Assembly (NCBI GenBank): GCA_036362985.1
Contig: JAYGXS010000004.1
Span: 18,698,333 to 18,762,332, forward strand
DNA: 64,000 nucleotides
Direction of reading: 5' to 3'
Source: Ligula intestinalis
Lineage: Eukaryota > Platyhelminthes > Cestoda > Diphyllobothriidea > Diphyllobothriidae
Under the pieces are notes generated by a model. The model had not been told where the DNA came from and ran no database searches. It saw only the letters and a list, made by a program, of their open reading frames with translations. This document shows, one piece after another, positions 55,401-61,725 of this stretch; positions within the stretch are counted from its first letter, which is position 1; every line of letters begins with the position of its first letter. The translations under genes were made by a program, and so were the position numbers.

Positions 55401-58400
55401 ACTCGACTCGGTAGGTTTCTTCGTCAGAGCAGTGTGCCTTTGCTTGCCGCAGCAGACTGTTAACGGCACTCCTTTTGTGAGAGATGGGGTTATTGTTCTC
55501 ATAGTTAAGAATAACCTCCGCATACATGTCTTTGCGCTAAATAGACGGTTGTAGTGTTCAGTCAGTAATTCGCTGCACGAGAACATCCAGAAATGGGAGT
55601 TTGTTAACCTCCTCGAGCGTGGATTGAATGTCCGGAATGGTTGAGTTGATAGTATTGTGGAGCGCTTCGAGTTTGTCCTTTTTAACGACAACAAATGTAT
55701 CGTCTACATATCGTACACATAGTTTAGGGCCGTTGATTATAGCGTCTGCATTGTTATTTCGACAAGGTATCCAGATATGGGTGACCCCATTGGAGTTCCT
55801 TTCAATTACTGATAGTAGTGGTGATCAAATTAAAAATTGGTTTCTAGGCAAAAGTCCACAAGTTCAAGTAAGGCAGCTATAGGAACCTTCGTTTCGTAGC
55901 TCTTCCAGACTAGCTCTTGCGTTGCCTTGCCTTAATACATCGAGTGGTGTGGAGGTGCACAGAGAAAAGAAGCCGAATGAGCCCATTATCTCATCATCGG
56001 AGACTGTGATTCTCCTTACTTTTTGTAGAAGCTCCCTAGAGTTCTGACTGGTATTATCACAACCCGTCCTAAGTGGGTGGAATTGACGGAATAGCCACTT
56101 GCAGGTTTTGTAGTTCGGTGCACCGATTAATGATATTATCGATCGTAGAAGGCCTTCCGGTTTGTGAATTTTGGGGAATCCGTATATCTTCCCGATGTTT
56201 GCCTCGGATTGTTTCAGGCATCTAGCTATATCTCCTGAAAGTAGTTTCGTCCCTGTAAGGCGTTTCAGCACTTTGTCAACAGATGACATTTGCTTCTTGG
56301 TAGAATCTGCGAGAAGAGACCTATAGGTTGAGCTATCTTCTAATGGTGACAGCATTTGTTGCTTATGGTCTGATTTTTTCGAGATAACAGTTAAGTCTCC
56401 TTTGTCTGCGGGAAGTTTTATTATATTTACATCAGTTTTTAAGTTCTTAAGTGCTTTCTTTTCTTTGGAGGATAGAGATAAAAACTGATTCCGATCCTTT
56501 AAAGCATGGACAGTACTGTTTCCCAAAGAATGCCTTCCCTTGAAAAGGACATTCTCGTATCCTAACCCTAAACACTACCCCTAACCCAAACCTTAATCTT
56601 AATCCTTACCCTTATTTCAGGGTAATTAGGGAAATTCCACCCGTATTACGCGCGATTCCTGTTCACATGTGCTGCCCGGTAAGGGGGTAGAGGGGCAGCT
56701 ATATAAGCAATCCATAGCACAATCTGTAACAAAAATGCATGCCCCCGAGACCCGGCAACGTGCAACTTGTTCGGCGAAGAGGCCTTGCAGTTCTCCCAAC
56801 GAGGAGACCTAACCATTGAGTCATTGGTGTTGCCCTCCCATCGTCGTCAACCTGGGCACACGGAAATTGGCCTTGAGAACCAATCTCGCTGGCGAAGACT
56901 TTTTGATGGGAAAGTGCCGATTGGACACCTGTTTGATAGTGCTGGTGACTCATCATCATCAGTTAGACCTCGCGCGTGAACCATCCCTACATCTTCTATC
57001 GCACGTGTCTATCGCGCATATGTTCGGCTGACGAGGAATAGAATATTTCAGCTAAATCAGTCGGTGTATTTGTTGTTCTCGCCTTTGTCGGCCTAACTCC
57101 TATGCTCTTTAAAAGTTAGGGTAAGTGTTATCGCCCAGTATTTTGAACCCGACTAATGGGCAGAAGAAGGCAAGAGAGCGGTTCTGATAGGCAATGGCTG
57201 CACTTAACAGTACACAAAGACTGTGCGGGGTCTGCCGAGGCGTCGGATTCGTTCTCTAGCTTGTCCACTCCGGCATATTTATATGGCTCCGTTCTTTCCC
57301 GAATATTCCTAGCGTATATGTTGCACTTAGACATTCTAGAATGATCTTGACAACAACTACTGTCCCCGCTATGTGGGTGGTCGTCTGGTTTTCTCGGCTC
57401 ACTGTGTACACGCGGGCGTGGGCGTCTGGTGTGTGTGTGTGTGCCGTAGCCCATTGTTGGATCAGGAATCCCCGCCGAAATCCAAACTGGGAGTAGTTAG
57501 GAGACGGAGAAAAGCCGAGACCTCGACCGGCTTGAGCCAAAGGTCCGCGGAAGTGAGGGTTCCGATATTGAGGTAGTGTGGGCGTCTGGTATGAGGGCGT
57601 GACGTACTCCTGGCGACCCGATTGGGGGCAGGACGCAGCTGTTCTGTCCTTTTAGCCGACTGCCGTGAGTGCATGGGGGACCCCGCCTCCGTAACAGTAA
57701 GCATAACTTAGATGGTCCCCTAAACAGGACATGACAACAGGAAGTAACCACAATACAGGTGTCTTTATGTCGAATTCTCAGGAAAATAAGCTTAGCTTTA
57801 TCCTTAGCGTCAAGTTTAAGGTTACTGTTAGCTGTAGGATTAGGGCTGAAATTAGGGTCACGGTTTAGGAACCGGTAGGGGTAGCTGGAGTATATACCTC
57901 TCCTGGAATTATACAGAGCGTTCCTATTCCCGTCTATAGTTTAGATAGCTGAAGTCTGCGGACTTGACCACCGATAAGGCCATCAAAGTCAATATCGCTT
58001 AGCTGGAAATGTATTCCTTTGCCCCGCACATAAAATTCCGGTTCTGTCTCAGTGAATTTCCCTCCTACGTCATTTCACCCAGACTTGTTGTCGACAAAGC
58101 CTGAAATGGTTACCTCAGACGTTTTTCCGTCAGCAACTCATTATACCTGAACCCCAGCCGTTATTGCATCCGAAGTTGAAACCCGGGTCCCGTGGGGCCC
58201 ACTCTCCGGTACGGGCCTCGCCCTGTGTATACTGTTGTCCAGGGCTATGCAGAGTCATATGAGGGTGATGTTTACTTATGTGTCCTGGTAAGAGCACTTA
58301 GAAATTGCATGCTCCTTAAGTATTCGTGTCGGCAGTAGCCTATTACGTGACACCACGGAAACCGGAAATCCCAGAATTATGTAATACGGAGCCAGGGGTA

Positions 58401-60431
58401 ATAAAGGTTATATGGGCGGGACCACACGGGGTGCGGAAGGGAATACAAACTAAATATATCGAAAAAAAACAGGAAAATTCGATAAAATTATTATGAAAAG
58501 CATACACATAGCAACTAAAAAACCTGCGATAATTACAAAATAAATTAAAATAATAAAATTAAAATAAATTGCCATTATCAGCGGTACTGTTTTACAGGAT
58601 CCTGGGATTTTTGGTTTCCATGGCGTTACCTATAGTAGATTATTACAGTCATTTTTATTGGATGCAGTTTTTGCGGGCGACCGAAGAGGCGTGCATTCAA
58701 TAGCCAGCATCCTGACGAGCGTGTAAAGTATGTTAGGATTCTGTTTTGTCAGCACCTGATCCCGCTCAATTACGATGAAGGTGTCGTCTACATACCGAGC
58801 CCAGAATTTTGGTCTGTGGTGTTATAAAACTCGCGACTCCAACCGTTGCAGGACCGCCTCTGCTATGAGTCCGGAAATGGGCGAACTCATTGGCGTGCCC
58901 TTCACGTGCTCGTAGATAATTCCGCTGCAGGTAAAGTACGTCTTGAGGCAAAAATTAAGAAGCTTAGGGATTTGGGCGTACCCGAGGCGATTCTTCGTTT
59001 CATCGTATTTCTCTCATAGGAGTAGTTGGATAGTCTCGACGGCCAGATCCTGTGGAATAGAAGTAAAAAGGGACGTGACATCCAAGGAAAACAAGATATC
59101 ATTTGGCTGGAGGCTTACCCCTTTAAGTCTCCAAGATTTGCGTTGACGAACTGACTGTTGTGTTTGAATCAGCGGTCAAGAATTTAAGCCGTCGGAACAG
59201 CCACTTTGCCAGTTCTTAGGTTGCAGTCCCTTTGAGAGATACGATTGCCCGGAGGGGTGCGCCCTCTTTGTGCACCTTGGGGAGACCGTAGAAGCGGGCC
59301 AGGACCGTTTCTTGCGCTCTCGCCATGCTTCGGTAAATTGTCGATATTGCACCTGAGTTCTCCATTACCAGCAGCGCTGTGTTAATCTCGCGTGTCAGCG
59401 TTTTTATAGGGTTGGATTTGCATGGGACGTAGGACTGACGATCGCCTAACAATGTTTGAGCTTTGTGAATCTAGTCTGTCCTGTCCAATACGACAGTGGA
59501 CCGCCCCTTGTCCGCCGGCACGATAACGAGGTCACTGTCGGCTCTGATTTCTTTAAGTGCCTTCCGTTCGACCTTGGAGAGAGCGTCGCGTGGTCGATGT
59601 GCCATCAGGAGGGACGTCACCAGGTGTGTTAGGATTATGCAGTAAAACAGTAGGTATCAAAACCTAGCCTAAAATAGTCCTTCCCAGTAGAGAATGCGTT
59701 TCAGACTTCGGATTAACCTCTCACAAGATTGATCACTGACTGTATTTTTTCTGCTTTTTTGCAATCGAGGTCTGTTCCTGGAACACACACACACACACGC
59801 ACACACGATTTCGTGTTAAAATGGGTTTTCAGCAATAAAGAAGCCTTACTGATGCCGTCGTAATATCGCAAACAGTCTGCGAATTGTTTTATCTGGCCCA
59901 CATAGCCCCTTAAGTCTATCTCGTTAATGCCTCTAGACAAAATTGCGTAAGCCGTGACCTTTCCCCATCTAACTGCAAGGCTAAAGGATTACAATAAATA
60001 ATTTCTCGTGACTGAACGGCTTTACTCATTTGTGTTCTTTCGTCGTTCCTTCCAGACTGTGGATATTGCCGCGTAACTGAAATTCTTTGTCCTCTTTTTC
60101 ACTACTTGACAGTGTGCGGTGATAAAAATAACGCGATAATAAGATTTCGACCGCCATCAGCAGATTTTATCTCGACAAATATTTTTTCTTTTCTTCAAAA
60201 CTTTCTGCACGTAACTGCAATTTTTGACCCCTTGACAGTGTGCGATAATAAGATTTTTACCGTTATCAGCAGACTTTATTTTGATGATTATTTTCCTTTC
60301 TGCACACCTGCCTTTCTACAGGTACTGAATTCATGGCCAGACTGCACGAATACTTGAAAAAATTCATTGCCCGAAAAATCGCGACAGACAGGTCCTGGCA
60401 GCGTCTGGACATCATCTATTCCGGCCATGAT
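28995..60431 (+). CDS. XRN1: 5'-3' exoribonuclease 1 (XRN1), N-terminal part, five exons
   Basis: Join 28,995-29,069, 33,690-33,818, 33,870-33,970, 40,282-40,379, 60,322-60,431: 513 nt, 171 codons, all phases compatible and GT-AG borders throughout. XRN1 degrades decapped 5'-monophosphate RNA in the cytoplasm. The start [16 protein letters not shown] is the invariant XRN N-terminus. Catalytic-site residues are seen at D35 and H41 (YLDMNGIIH) and D85 ([11 protein letters not shown]); K92, Q96, R99 and R100 form the 5'-phosphate pocket. [20 protein letters not shown] follows. The spacing in the second exon is shorter than in XRN2, favouring XRN1. The gene continues past the window; the next block (GEGEHK) was not found. 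Introns: 4.6 kb, 51 bp, 6.3 kb, 19.9 kb. Confidence 0.93.
29201..29254. other. near-perfect hairpin in XRN1 intron 1
   Basis: Arms ACTGTCGATATCATGG (29,201-29,216) and CCATGATATCGACAGT (29,239-29,254) are exact reverse complements; pairing extends inward with one mismatch to an 8-nt loop. Confidence 0.9.
29255..31379. other. XRN1 intron 1, no gene recognised
   Basis: AT-rich; no domain, exon or known repeat recognised. Confidence 0.5.
31380..32230 (+). mobile_element. Jockey-like non-LTR ORF2 C-terminal fragment
   Basis: [40 protein letters not shown] and EASVLPV (31,470-31,620) match the thumb region of Jockey-like RTs. After a frame change, [20 protein letters not shown] and [20 protein letters not shown] (31,850-32,080) give the C-terminal CCHC-like block, then LWLKPVE near 32,106. 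AATAAA follows near 32,218. Several breaks; inactive. Confidence 0.7.
32440..32740 (-). repeat. dispersed repeat 'D', copy in XRN1 intron 1
   Basis: On the minus strand CGGTCTTCTTGACTCCGTCT, ACACCGGGCCTGGGTTGGTG and GTACAGAAGATAC match the repeat at 60,610-60,720. Confidence 0.6.
33151..33170. repeat. G20 homopolymer
   Basis: Twenty consecutive G; length may be unreliable in the assembly. Confidence 0.85.
33690..33818 (+). CDS. XRN1: XRN1 exon 2
   Basis: 43 codons between acceptor CTCTTTCAG and donor GTGAGC; codes [15 protein letters not shown] and [11 protein letters not shown]. Contains the catalytic D35. Phase 0 to 0. Confidence 0.93.
33870..33970 (+). CDS. XRN1: XRN1 exon 3
   Basis: 101 bp after a 51-bp intron (acceptor TTTTCTAG), donor GTAAGTC. 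Codes [20 protein letters not shown] and QQRARRF; ends in phase 2. Confidence 0.93.
34485..34575 (+). repeat. dispersed repeat 'E', copy 1
   Basis: TGTTCTTCCTTGGGGGCTCT followed by a GCGTAATT-like segment and CGGTGACATC; a second copy is at 39,775-39,865 ending in AATAAA. The XRN1 intron between 33,971 and this point has no recognised coding content. Confidence 0.5.
34840..34935 (-). repeat. SINE-like repeat, copy adjoining Penelope terminus
   Basis: On the minus strand CTGGCTGAGGACGACTAATA, AGCCAAAAATGGTCATTCCG matches the body of the SINE-like family at 52,081-52,215, here with CTGAGGA in place of CTGATGA. Confidence 0.6.
34936..35110 (-). mobile_element. Penelope-like element terminal region
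   Basis: Minus strand: CGAATCCGCGACGAATATCA, AAACATCAGGCGAATAAAAG (35,060-35,021), then TTTCTGGGACTCGTATGTTC. The same series (GAAACGTCAGGCAAATAAAA; TTCCTGGGACTCGAATATTC) occurs in the 176-bp insert at 25,954-26,129. Linked to the GIY-YIG fragment just upstream on the same strand. Confidence 0.65.
35365..35550 (-). pseudogene. Penelope-like GIY-YIG endonuclease, C-terminal fragment
   Basis: In a minus-strand open frame (35,598-35,152), [20 protein letters not shown] and [31 protein letters not shown] match the C-terminal half of GIY-YIG domains of Penelope-like elements (an H-A/V-A-H block, then the late conserved Glu in RELxES). The GIY and YIG strands themselves are missing. Confidence 0.7.
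35551..35835 (+). pseudogene. Penelope-like RT C-terminal fragment
   Basis: Plus strand: [20 protein letters not shown] and [19 protein letters not shown] match the segment after the Penelope RT palm (Y.S.HP..HK.S.V.TL). It is head-to-head with the GIY-YIG fragment at 35,365-35,550, which in an intact element would follow it on the same strand. Confidence 0.7.
35868..36240 (+). repeat. dispersed repeat 'R', copy 1
   Basis: GTTATAGCCCAGT, AAGAGAGCGGTCCTGTTGGC, TAGCTTGTCCACTCC, GGCGGTCGTCTGG and GACTGCCGTGAGTGCA all recur in order at 57,121-57,695. It starts shortly after the Penelope RT fragment and may be the downstream part of that element. Confidence 0.7.
36241..36360 (+). repeat. dispersed repeat 'D', partial copy
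   Basis: AGTCTACTATCACTTAAAAC, GCGCAAGTC and GTGGACATCGTCGAAACCGA match about 60,710-60,810. Confidence 0.6.
36361..38050. other. XRN1 intron 3, no gene recognised
   Basis: Short frames only; a short (AC)n run near 37,203-37,217. Confidence 0.5.
38051..38191. repeat. interstitial telomere-like array
   Basis: About 140 bp of degenerate GGTTAG-type units (GGTTAGGGTTAGGTTTATGG and similar), variants of the TTAGGG telomere repeat. A shorter C-rich stretch lies at 56,560-56,615. Confidence 0.85.
38690..39110 (-). repeat. dispersed repeat 'D', minus-strand copy
   Basis: Minus strand: GGTCTTCTTAACTCTGTCTT, GGGTGAGGGGAGCGAGAG, GATGCTGCGAAAGTCTACTA and GTGGACATCTTCGAAAGTGA match 60,640-60,800 in order. 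Confidence 0.75.
39775..39865 (+). repeat. dispersed repeat 'E', copy 2
   Basis: TGTTCTTCCTTGGGGATTTC, GGGCGTAATTCAACGGTGGC, then an AATAAA. A TACACAATAAACT 50 bp upstream also occurs at about 12,378, suggesting retroelement 3' ends. Confidence 0.5.
40282..40379 (+). CDS. XRN1: XRN1 exon 4
   Basis: 98 bp between TTTTTTGCAG and GTAAGTT. Codes [20 protein letters not shown] and FDPNAISPG; phase 2 in, phase 1 out. Confidence 0.92.
40958..41506 (-). CDS. LRR-Ig gene exon 5 (Ig, stalk, tail)
   Basis: Acceptor [27 protein letters not shown] and [14 protein letters not shown] form the Ig core. TGA stop at 40,958, only 578 bp from XRN1 exon 4 on the other strand. Confidence 0.88.
   Translation of the reverse strand, partial: EQYTVKTGKNTRLVLECISSGDPPPRLYWRDATSGRVLGRNTIARRRGPTAHNFPSRLNIDEKMARRLRTTDIQVVCEAHNRLGLSLARVNVILEGPLAHQATTETPWSTESGADYETTTEDPLEESYFELHSTKKEYNKELRDARYVPPITTTSDARGSSSWSQLVRLIAATALLRCFIGH
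40958..50587 (-). CDS. secreted/GPI-anchored LRR-Ig protein, complete, five exons
   Basis: Join of the complement of 50,431-50,587, 44,527-44,967, 44,112-44,464, 41,631-42,293 and 40,958-41,506: 2,163 nt, 721 codons with stop, all phases compatible. Domains: signal peptide about 1-26 ([13 protein letters not shown]), a Cys-containing LRRNT-like cap (C31, C44), leucine-rich repeats about 150-445 (e.g. [28 protein letters not shown]), an LRRCT with C453, C455, C484, C517 ([15 protein letters not shown]), one Ig domain (C555, W567, C615), a Thr/Ser/Glu stalk, and a hydrophobic end 703-718 with no cytoplasmic tail, which suggests a GPI anchor. Likely an adhesion or receptor protein; I recognise the architecture (Kekkon/LRRN-like), not an ortholog. 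Lies antisense inside XRN1 intron 4. Confidence 0.88.
41631..42293 (-). CDS. LRR-Ig gene exon 4 (LRR and LRRCT)
   Basis: 221 codons from acceptor GGTTTAG to EGSQ. The donor reads CAG|GCAAGT, a GC-AG intron border. Confidence 0.87.
42294..44111. other. LRR-Ig gene intron 3, no other feature recognised
   Basis: 1.8-kb intron with a short C run at 43,329-43,338; nothing else recognised. Confidence 0.5.
44112..44464 (-). CDS. LRR-Ig gene exon 3
   Basis: Acceptor AATTGACAG after a 62-bp intron; [18 protein letters not shown] to [10 protein letters not shown], donor GTAAGTTGG, phase 0. Confidence 0.87.
44527..44967 (-). CDS. LRR-Ig gene exon 2
   Basis: Acceptor CTCACTACAG; starts FCVCGLRAV (phase 1 in) and ends KNLKRLII with donor GTAAGT (phase 1 out). 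First LRR block. Confidence 0.87.
45041..45245. repeat. AT-rich dispersed repeat, copy 1
   Basis: AATAAATTAAAATAATAAAT followed by a GTATTACAAAATTCTGGGG and TTTCCGCGGCGTTGCC end; a diverged copy is at 58,480-58,635 (AATAAATTAAAATAATAAAA, TTTCCATGGCGTTACC). Confidence 0.65.
45931..46404. repeat. TA arrays bracketing a 56-bp direct repeat
   Basis: (AT)n at 45,931-45,952, a 56-bp unit at 45,953-46,008, 312 bp of other sequence, the same unit at 46,321-46,376 (2 mismatches), then (TA)n at 46,377-46,404. The unit begins GTATATATTCACTCAG. Confidence 0.9.
46095..46170 (-). repeat. SINE-like repeat body, copy between the 56-bp repeats
   Basis: Minus strand CTTGGCTGATGAAGGCTAAT, AAGCCCAAATCATTTC, i.e. 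an intact CTGATGA followed by a degraded hairpin. Confidence 0.65.
46405..47086. other. no gene recognised
   Basis: Intronic sequence of both XRN1 and the LRR-Ig gene without recognised content. Confidence 0.5.
47087..47126. other. perfect 13-bp hairpin
   Basis: CTGCCAAAACTGT (47,087-47,099) and ACAGTTTTGGCAG (47,114-47,126) with a 14-nt loop. Confidence 0.9.
47700..48120 (-). mobile_element. possible Penelope-like terminal relic
   Basis: Minus strand ends ACTTTCAGGCCAATAAAAGT, ATTGTTGCAACGAT (47,745-47,710), parallel to CAGGC.AATAAAA at 25,995 and 35,025. The preceding 300 bp show no clear domain. Weak. Confidence 0.4.
48237..48345 (-). repeat. SINE-like repeat, copy with CTGATGA core
   Basis: Minus strand: a tRNA-like stretch GTAGAGTATTAAACTCTGCG, then CTGGCTGATGACGACC, AGCCAGAAATGGCCATTCCG, GTCTCCGTTTGCTTTGACGG. 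Confidence 0.7.
48437..48590 (+). repeat. SINE-like repeat, tRNA-like head and body
   Basis: Plus strand: GTGGTAGAGTATTAAACTAG, GGGCTTTGAATCTCGG (A- and B-box-like), then CTGGCTGGTAATGGCTAACA, AGCCAGAAATAGTCATTCTG, GTCTCCCTTTGCTTTGTCGC. Same order as in the copies at 52,081-52,215 and 48,237-48,345. Confidence 0.7.
48600..49690. other. no gene recognised
   Basis: Includes a short (AGT)n run near 49,070. No coding content recognised. Confidence 0.5.
49681..49735 (-). other. hammerhead-like terminal module
   Basis: Minus strand: GATGATGA-ACTCC-TGTA-GGAGT-TTGAAAGCTC then AATACAATAAAC. The arrangement is that of the Penelope-terminus relics: an NUGAUGA-like box, a stable hairpin, GAAA, then an A-rich AATACAATAAA segment. 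Confidence 0.5.
50302..50321. repeat. G20 homopolymer
   Basis: Twenty G preceded by a G7-T-A; directly 3' of LRR-Ig exon 1 on the gene strand. Length may be unreliable. Confidence 0.85.
50431..50587 (-). CDS. LRR-Ig gene exon 1 (signal peptide)
   Basis: Start ATG at 50,587 ([10 protein letters not shown]), 52 codons plus one base; ends PTGIPQ then donor GTGAGC. Confidence 0.85.
50588..51120 (-). promoter_or_regulatory. probable promoter/5' UTR region of the LRR-Ig gene
   Basis: Sequence upstream of the ATG at 50,587 is rich in CG and GT/CA (for example 50,935-50,970) and lacks other coding content. No TATA box or start site is clear; the call rests on position only. Confidence 0.35.
51121..52080. 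other. no gene recognised; SINE body trace
   Basis: A degraded SINE body (GCCATTCCTGGCTCATTAGT) at 51,409-51,430 is followed by a B-box-like AGGTCGAATCCCAG near 51,470. Nothing else recognised. Confidence 0.45.
52081..52215 (-). repeat. tRNA-derived SINE-like repeat, best copy
   Basis: Minus strand: GTAGCCCAAAGGCTAGAG (A-box-like), GTAAGACTTCTGATC, GTGGGTTCGAGGCTCGG (B-box-like), then GTGTAACTGGCTGATGACGG, CTAATCAGCCAGAAATGGTC, ACTCCGGTCTCCCTCG. The body contains CTGATGA, a GGCT-AATC-AGCC hairpin and GAAA. The internal pol III boxes suggest a tRNA-derived head. Confidence 0.75.
52370..52480 (+). repeat. SINE-like repeat body, plus copy
   Basis: Plus strand: GGCTGGCTGATGACGGCTAA, TCAGCCAGAAATAGTCATTC. 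CTGATGA at 52,390-52,396, GAAA at 52,411-52,414. A B-box-like GGTTGAGTCCC follows at about 52,462. Confidence 0.65.
53460..53580 (+). repeat. SINE-like repeat with tRNA-like sequence
   Basis: GGTTAGAGCGTTAAACTCTG then GTCGTAGGTTCGAGCCTCGG gives A- and B-box-like blocks on the plus strand; the adjacent hairpin body (TTCTGACTTATTAGCC) reads on the minus strand. Rejected as a true tRNA because no acceptor stem pairs. Confidence 0.55.
53581..55080. other. no gene recognised
   Basis: A C13 run lies at about 54,578-54,590; otherwise short frames only. Confidence 0.5.
55178..55260. repeat. dispersed repeat, copy 2 (CACGGTGCGCTAA)
   Basis: Matches 16,780-16,850 in the same orientation. Confidence 0.6.
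55250..56550 (-). pseudogene. Penelope-like element RT, copy 1
   Basis: The minus-strand frame 56,526-55,864 reads [40 protein letters not shown] and [20 protein letters not shown], the Penelope RT N-terminal blocks (ADKG.TV; YGLPKIHK.G.P.RPI). After a break, [18 protein letters not shown] (about 55,720-55,660) gives the catalytic YVDD, and [20 protein letters not shown] (about 55,500) the post-palm block. Breaks include TGA near 55,555. GIY-YIG is absent. Penelope RTs use telomerase-like priming; this copy is dead. Confidence 0.85.
56560..56615. repeat. telomere-like C-strand array
   Basis: CCTAACCCTAAACACTACCC, CTAACCC and related degenerate units. Confidence 0.7.
57121..57695 (+). repeat. 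dispersed repeat 'R', copy 2
   Basis: In the same order as 35,868-36,240 but interrupted by extra sequence including a (GT)n run at about 57,428-57,442. Confidence 0.7.
57696..58479. other. no gene recognised
   Basis: Weakly telomere-like GTTAGG words near 57,810-57,870; nothing else recognised. Confidence 0.45.
58480..58635. repeat. AT-rich dispersed repeat, copy 2
   Basis: See 45,041-45,245; same orientation, diverged. Confidence 0.65.
58640..59640 (-). pseudogene. Penelope-like element RT, copy 2
   Basis: Minus strand: [34 protein letters not shown] (59,580-59,480), then [26 protein letters not shown] (59,310-59,220), and [20 protein letters not shown] (about 58,810-58,750), the catalytic YVDD block. 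Several stops and shifts in between. A different subfamily from copy 1 by motif wording. An open stretch at 59,940-59,713 may be more N-terminal sequence, uncertain. Confidence 0.8.
59783..59807. repeat. (AC)n microsatellite
   Basis: ACACACACACACACGCACAC run. Confidence 0.85.
60322..60431 (+). CDS. XRN1: XRN1 exon 5
   Basis: 110 bp between CTTTCTACAG and GTACGTC. Codes [19 protein letters not shown] and [13 protein letters not shown]; the usual next residues (TPGEGEHK-like) must lie on an exon beyond 60,432, not seen before the window end. Confidence 0.92.
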
Positions 60432-60559
60432 GTACGTCATTGTCCTGCTTTTGTTGCCTTAGCGACGGTCTGGTTGCCATTCAGCACTCACCTGCCCCCC
60501 TAGCTAAGCGTGTATTATGTGTTTTTAATACCAATAATACTTCTCCTGGTGTGTCAAGG

Positions 60560-60860
60560 GGGCCAGATCGTGCTGTGGCGCGTGTAGACGGGTTCGTCGG
60601 CCCTGTCAACCACCGGCGCTCGATCCCGCCTCTGGTCTTCTTGACTCTGTCTTGACACCGGGCTCACGTGGGTGACGGAAGAGAAAGTGCGGTAGATGCT
60701 GCGAAAGTCTACTATCACTTAAAACAAATTCATGCGCAAGTCAGAGTTCCTACACCATCCTGTTGTGAAGCATGCGGTGGACATCTTCGAAGTCGACGAT
60801 CGAATTGTCACTTCACTTCAGAGGTGTTGGAGTCAACCCAAGGGAAGGTGACTGGCAGTG
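60560..60860 (+). repeat. dispersed repeat 'D', best plus-strand copy
   Basis: CCACCGGCGCTCGATCCCGC, CTGGTCTTCTTGACTCTGTC, ACACCGGGCTCACGTGGGTG, GATGCTGCGAAAGTCTACTA, GTGGACATCTTCGAAGTCGA. Other copies: 38,690-39,110 (minus), 32,440-32,740 (minus), 36,241-36,360, 16,985-17,100 and a piece at 62,960-63,010. No ORF or tRNA head recognised. Confidence 0.75.
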
Positions 60861-61506
60861 TAAGACAGCCCCTGCCGAGTCTGAGTGTCAGGCCTCTGAC
60901 TTCTCCAACTTATATACACCTCGTGTTGCCCTCCTTTCTGGGACCCAGGTATTATGGAGTTGGAGACTGGGTCATGCGTAGTACGCGTAGACGGTTTGTT
61001 TGGCCGTCGTGGCGTTTTTCTGCCACAGAAGTGCGGTGGCCGTGGAAGGAGATACCGTAGTTCACTGCGCATAACTAGCTTCATCTTTCGTTGCAGTTTA
61101 TTATTTCGTTTAGTTAATCGCTAATTATTTTGTTTGATTAGTTTTAGTTTGTTTATTTTAAATTTTCAAGTTTAGTTAATTATAATACAGTTAAGTACCT
61201 CGTTGCTTATGAGGAACCCTTACGAATAATGGAGCAGATGCAGCATGAGGCGGCCAAACTTAAACTCAAATCCACACGTCGGTCGCCAGCTGCATGTCCG
61301 TCCAGTGTGCCAAGGCCGCTTGCGACAGTCTAACTCTCTTAATTGTGTGCCTTAACAATGCTCGTGAATCTTCGTTTTCGCACACTTTCTTTAAGTCACC
61401 TCAGCATCCGTCTGTTTTAGCAAGCACTTCATCATGTCTGTCAGCCAACTGGAGACTGTGAACTGAGCTCTTGCCTCGCTAGTGCCTTTGTTTTCAATGT
61501 CTCTCG
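60861..61506. other. no gene recognised
   Basis: Start of XRN1 intron 5; AT-rich around 61,090-61,200. Confidence 0.5.
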
Positions 61507-61536
61507 CCCCCCCCCCCCCCCCCCCCCCCCCCCCCC
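61507..61536. repeat. C30 homopolymer
   Basis: Thirty consecutive C on the plus strand. Confidence 0.85.
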
Positions 61537-61687
61537 TGCATAGTCGCAGTCACCGACCGCGTTCGCAACAGAGTCTAGGCCTTCGCACGTCAATGTATCG
61601 TTCTCTGCGTGTGCTTTTTCCGCAGTTGATTCACGTTTCTGCTGCTCGTCGCTAATGTGCCTAGCTTGTAAATCAGGTGCTTCGCCC

Positions 61688-61688
<1 letters not shown>

Positions 61689-61724
<36 letters not shown>
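61689..61724. repeat. C36 homopolymer
   Basis: Thirty-six consecutive C, about 150 bp after the previous run; true lengths may differ. Confidence 0.85.
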
Positions 61725-61725
<1 letters not shown>

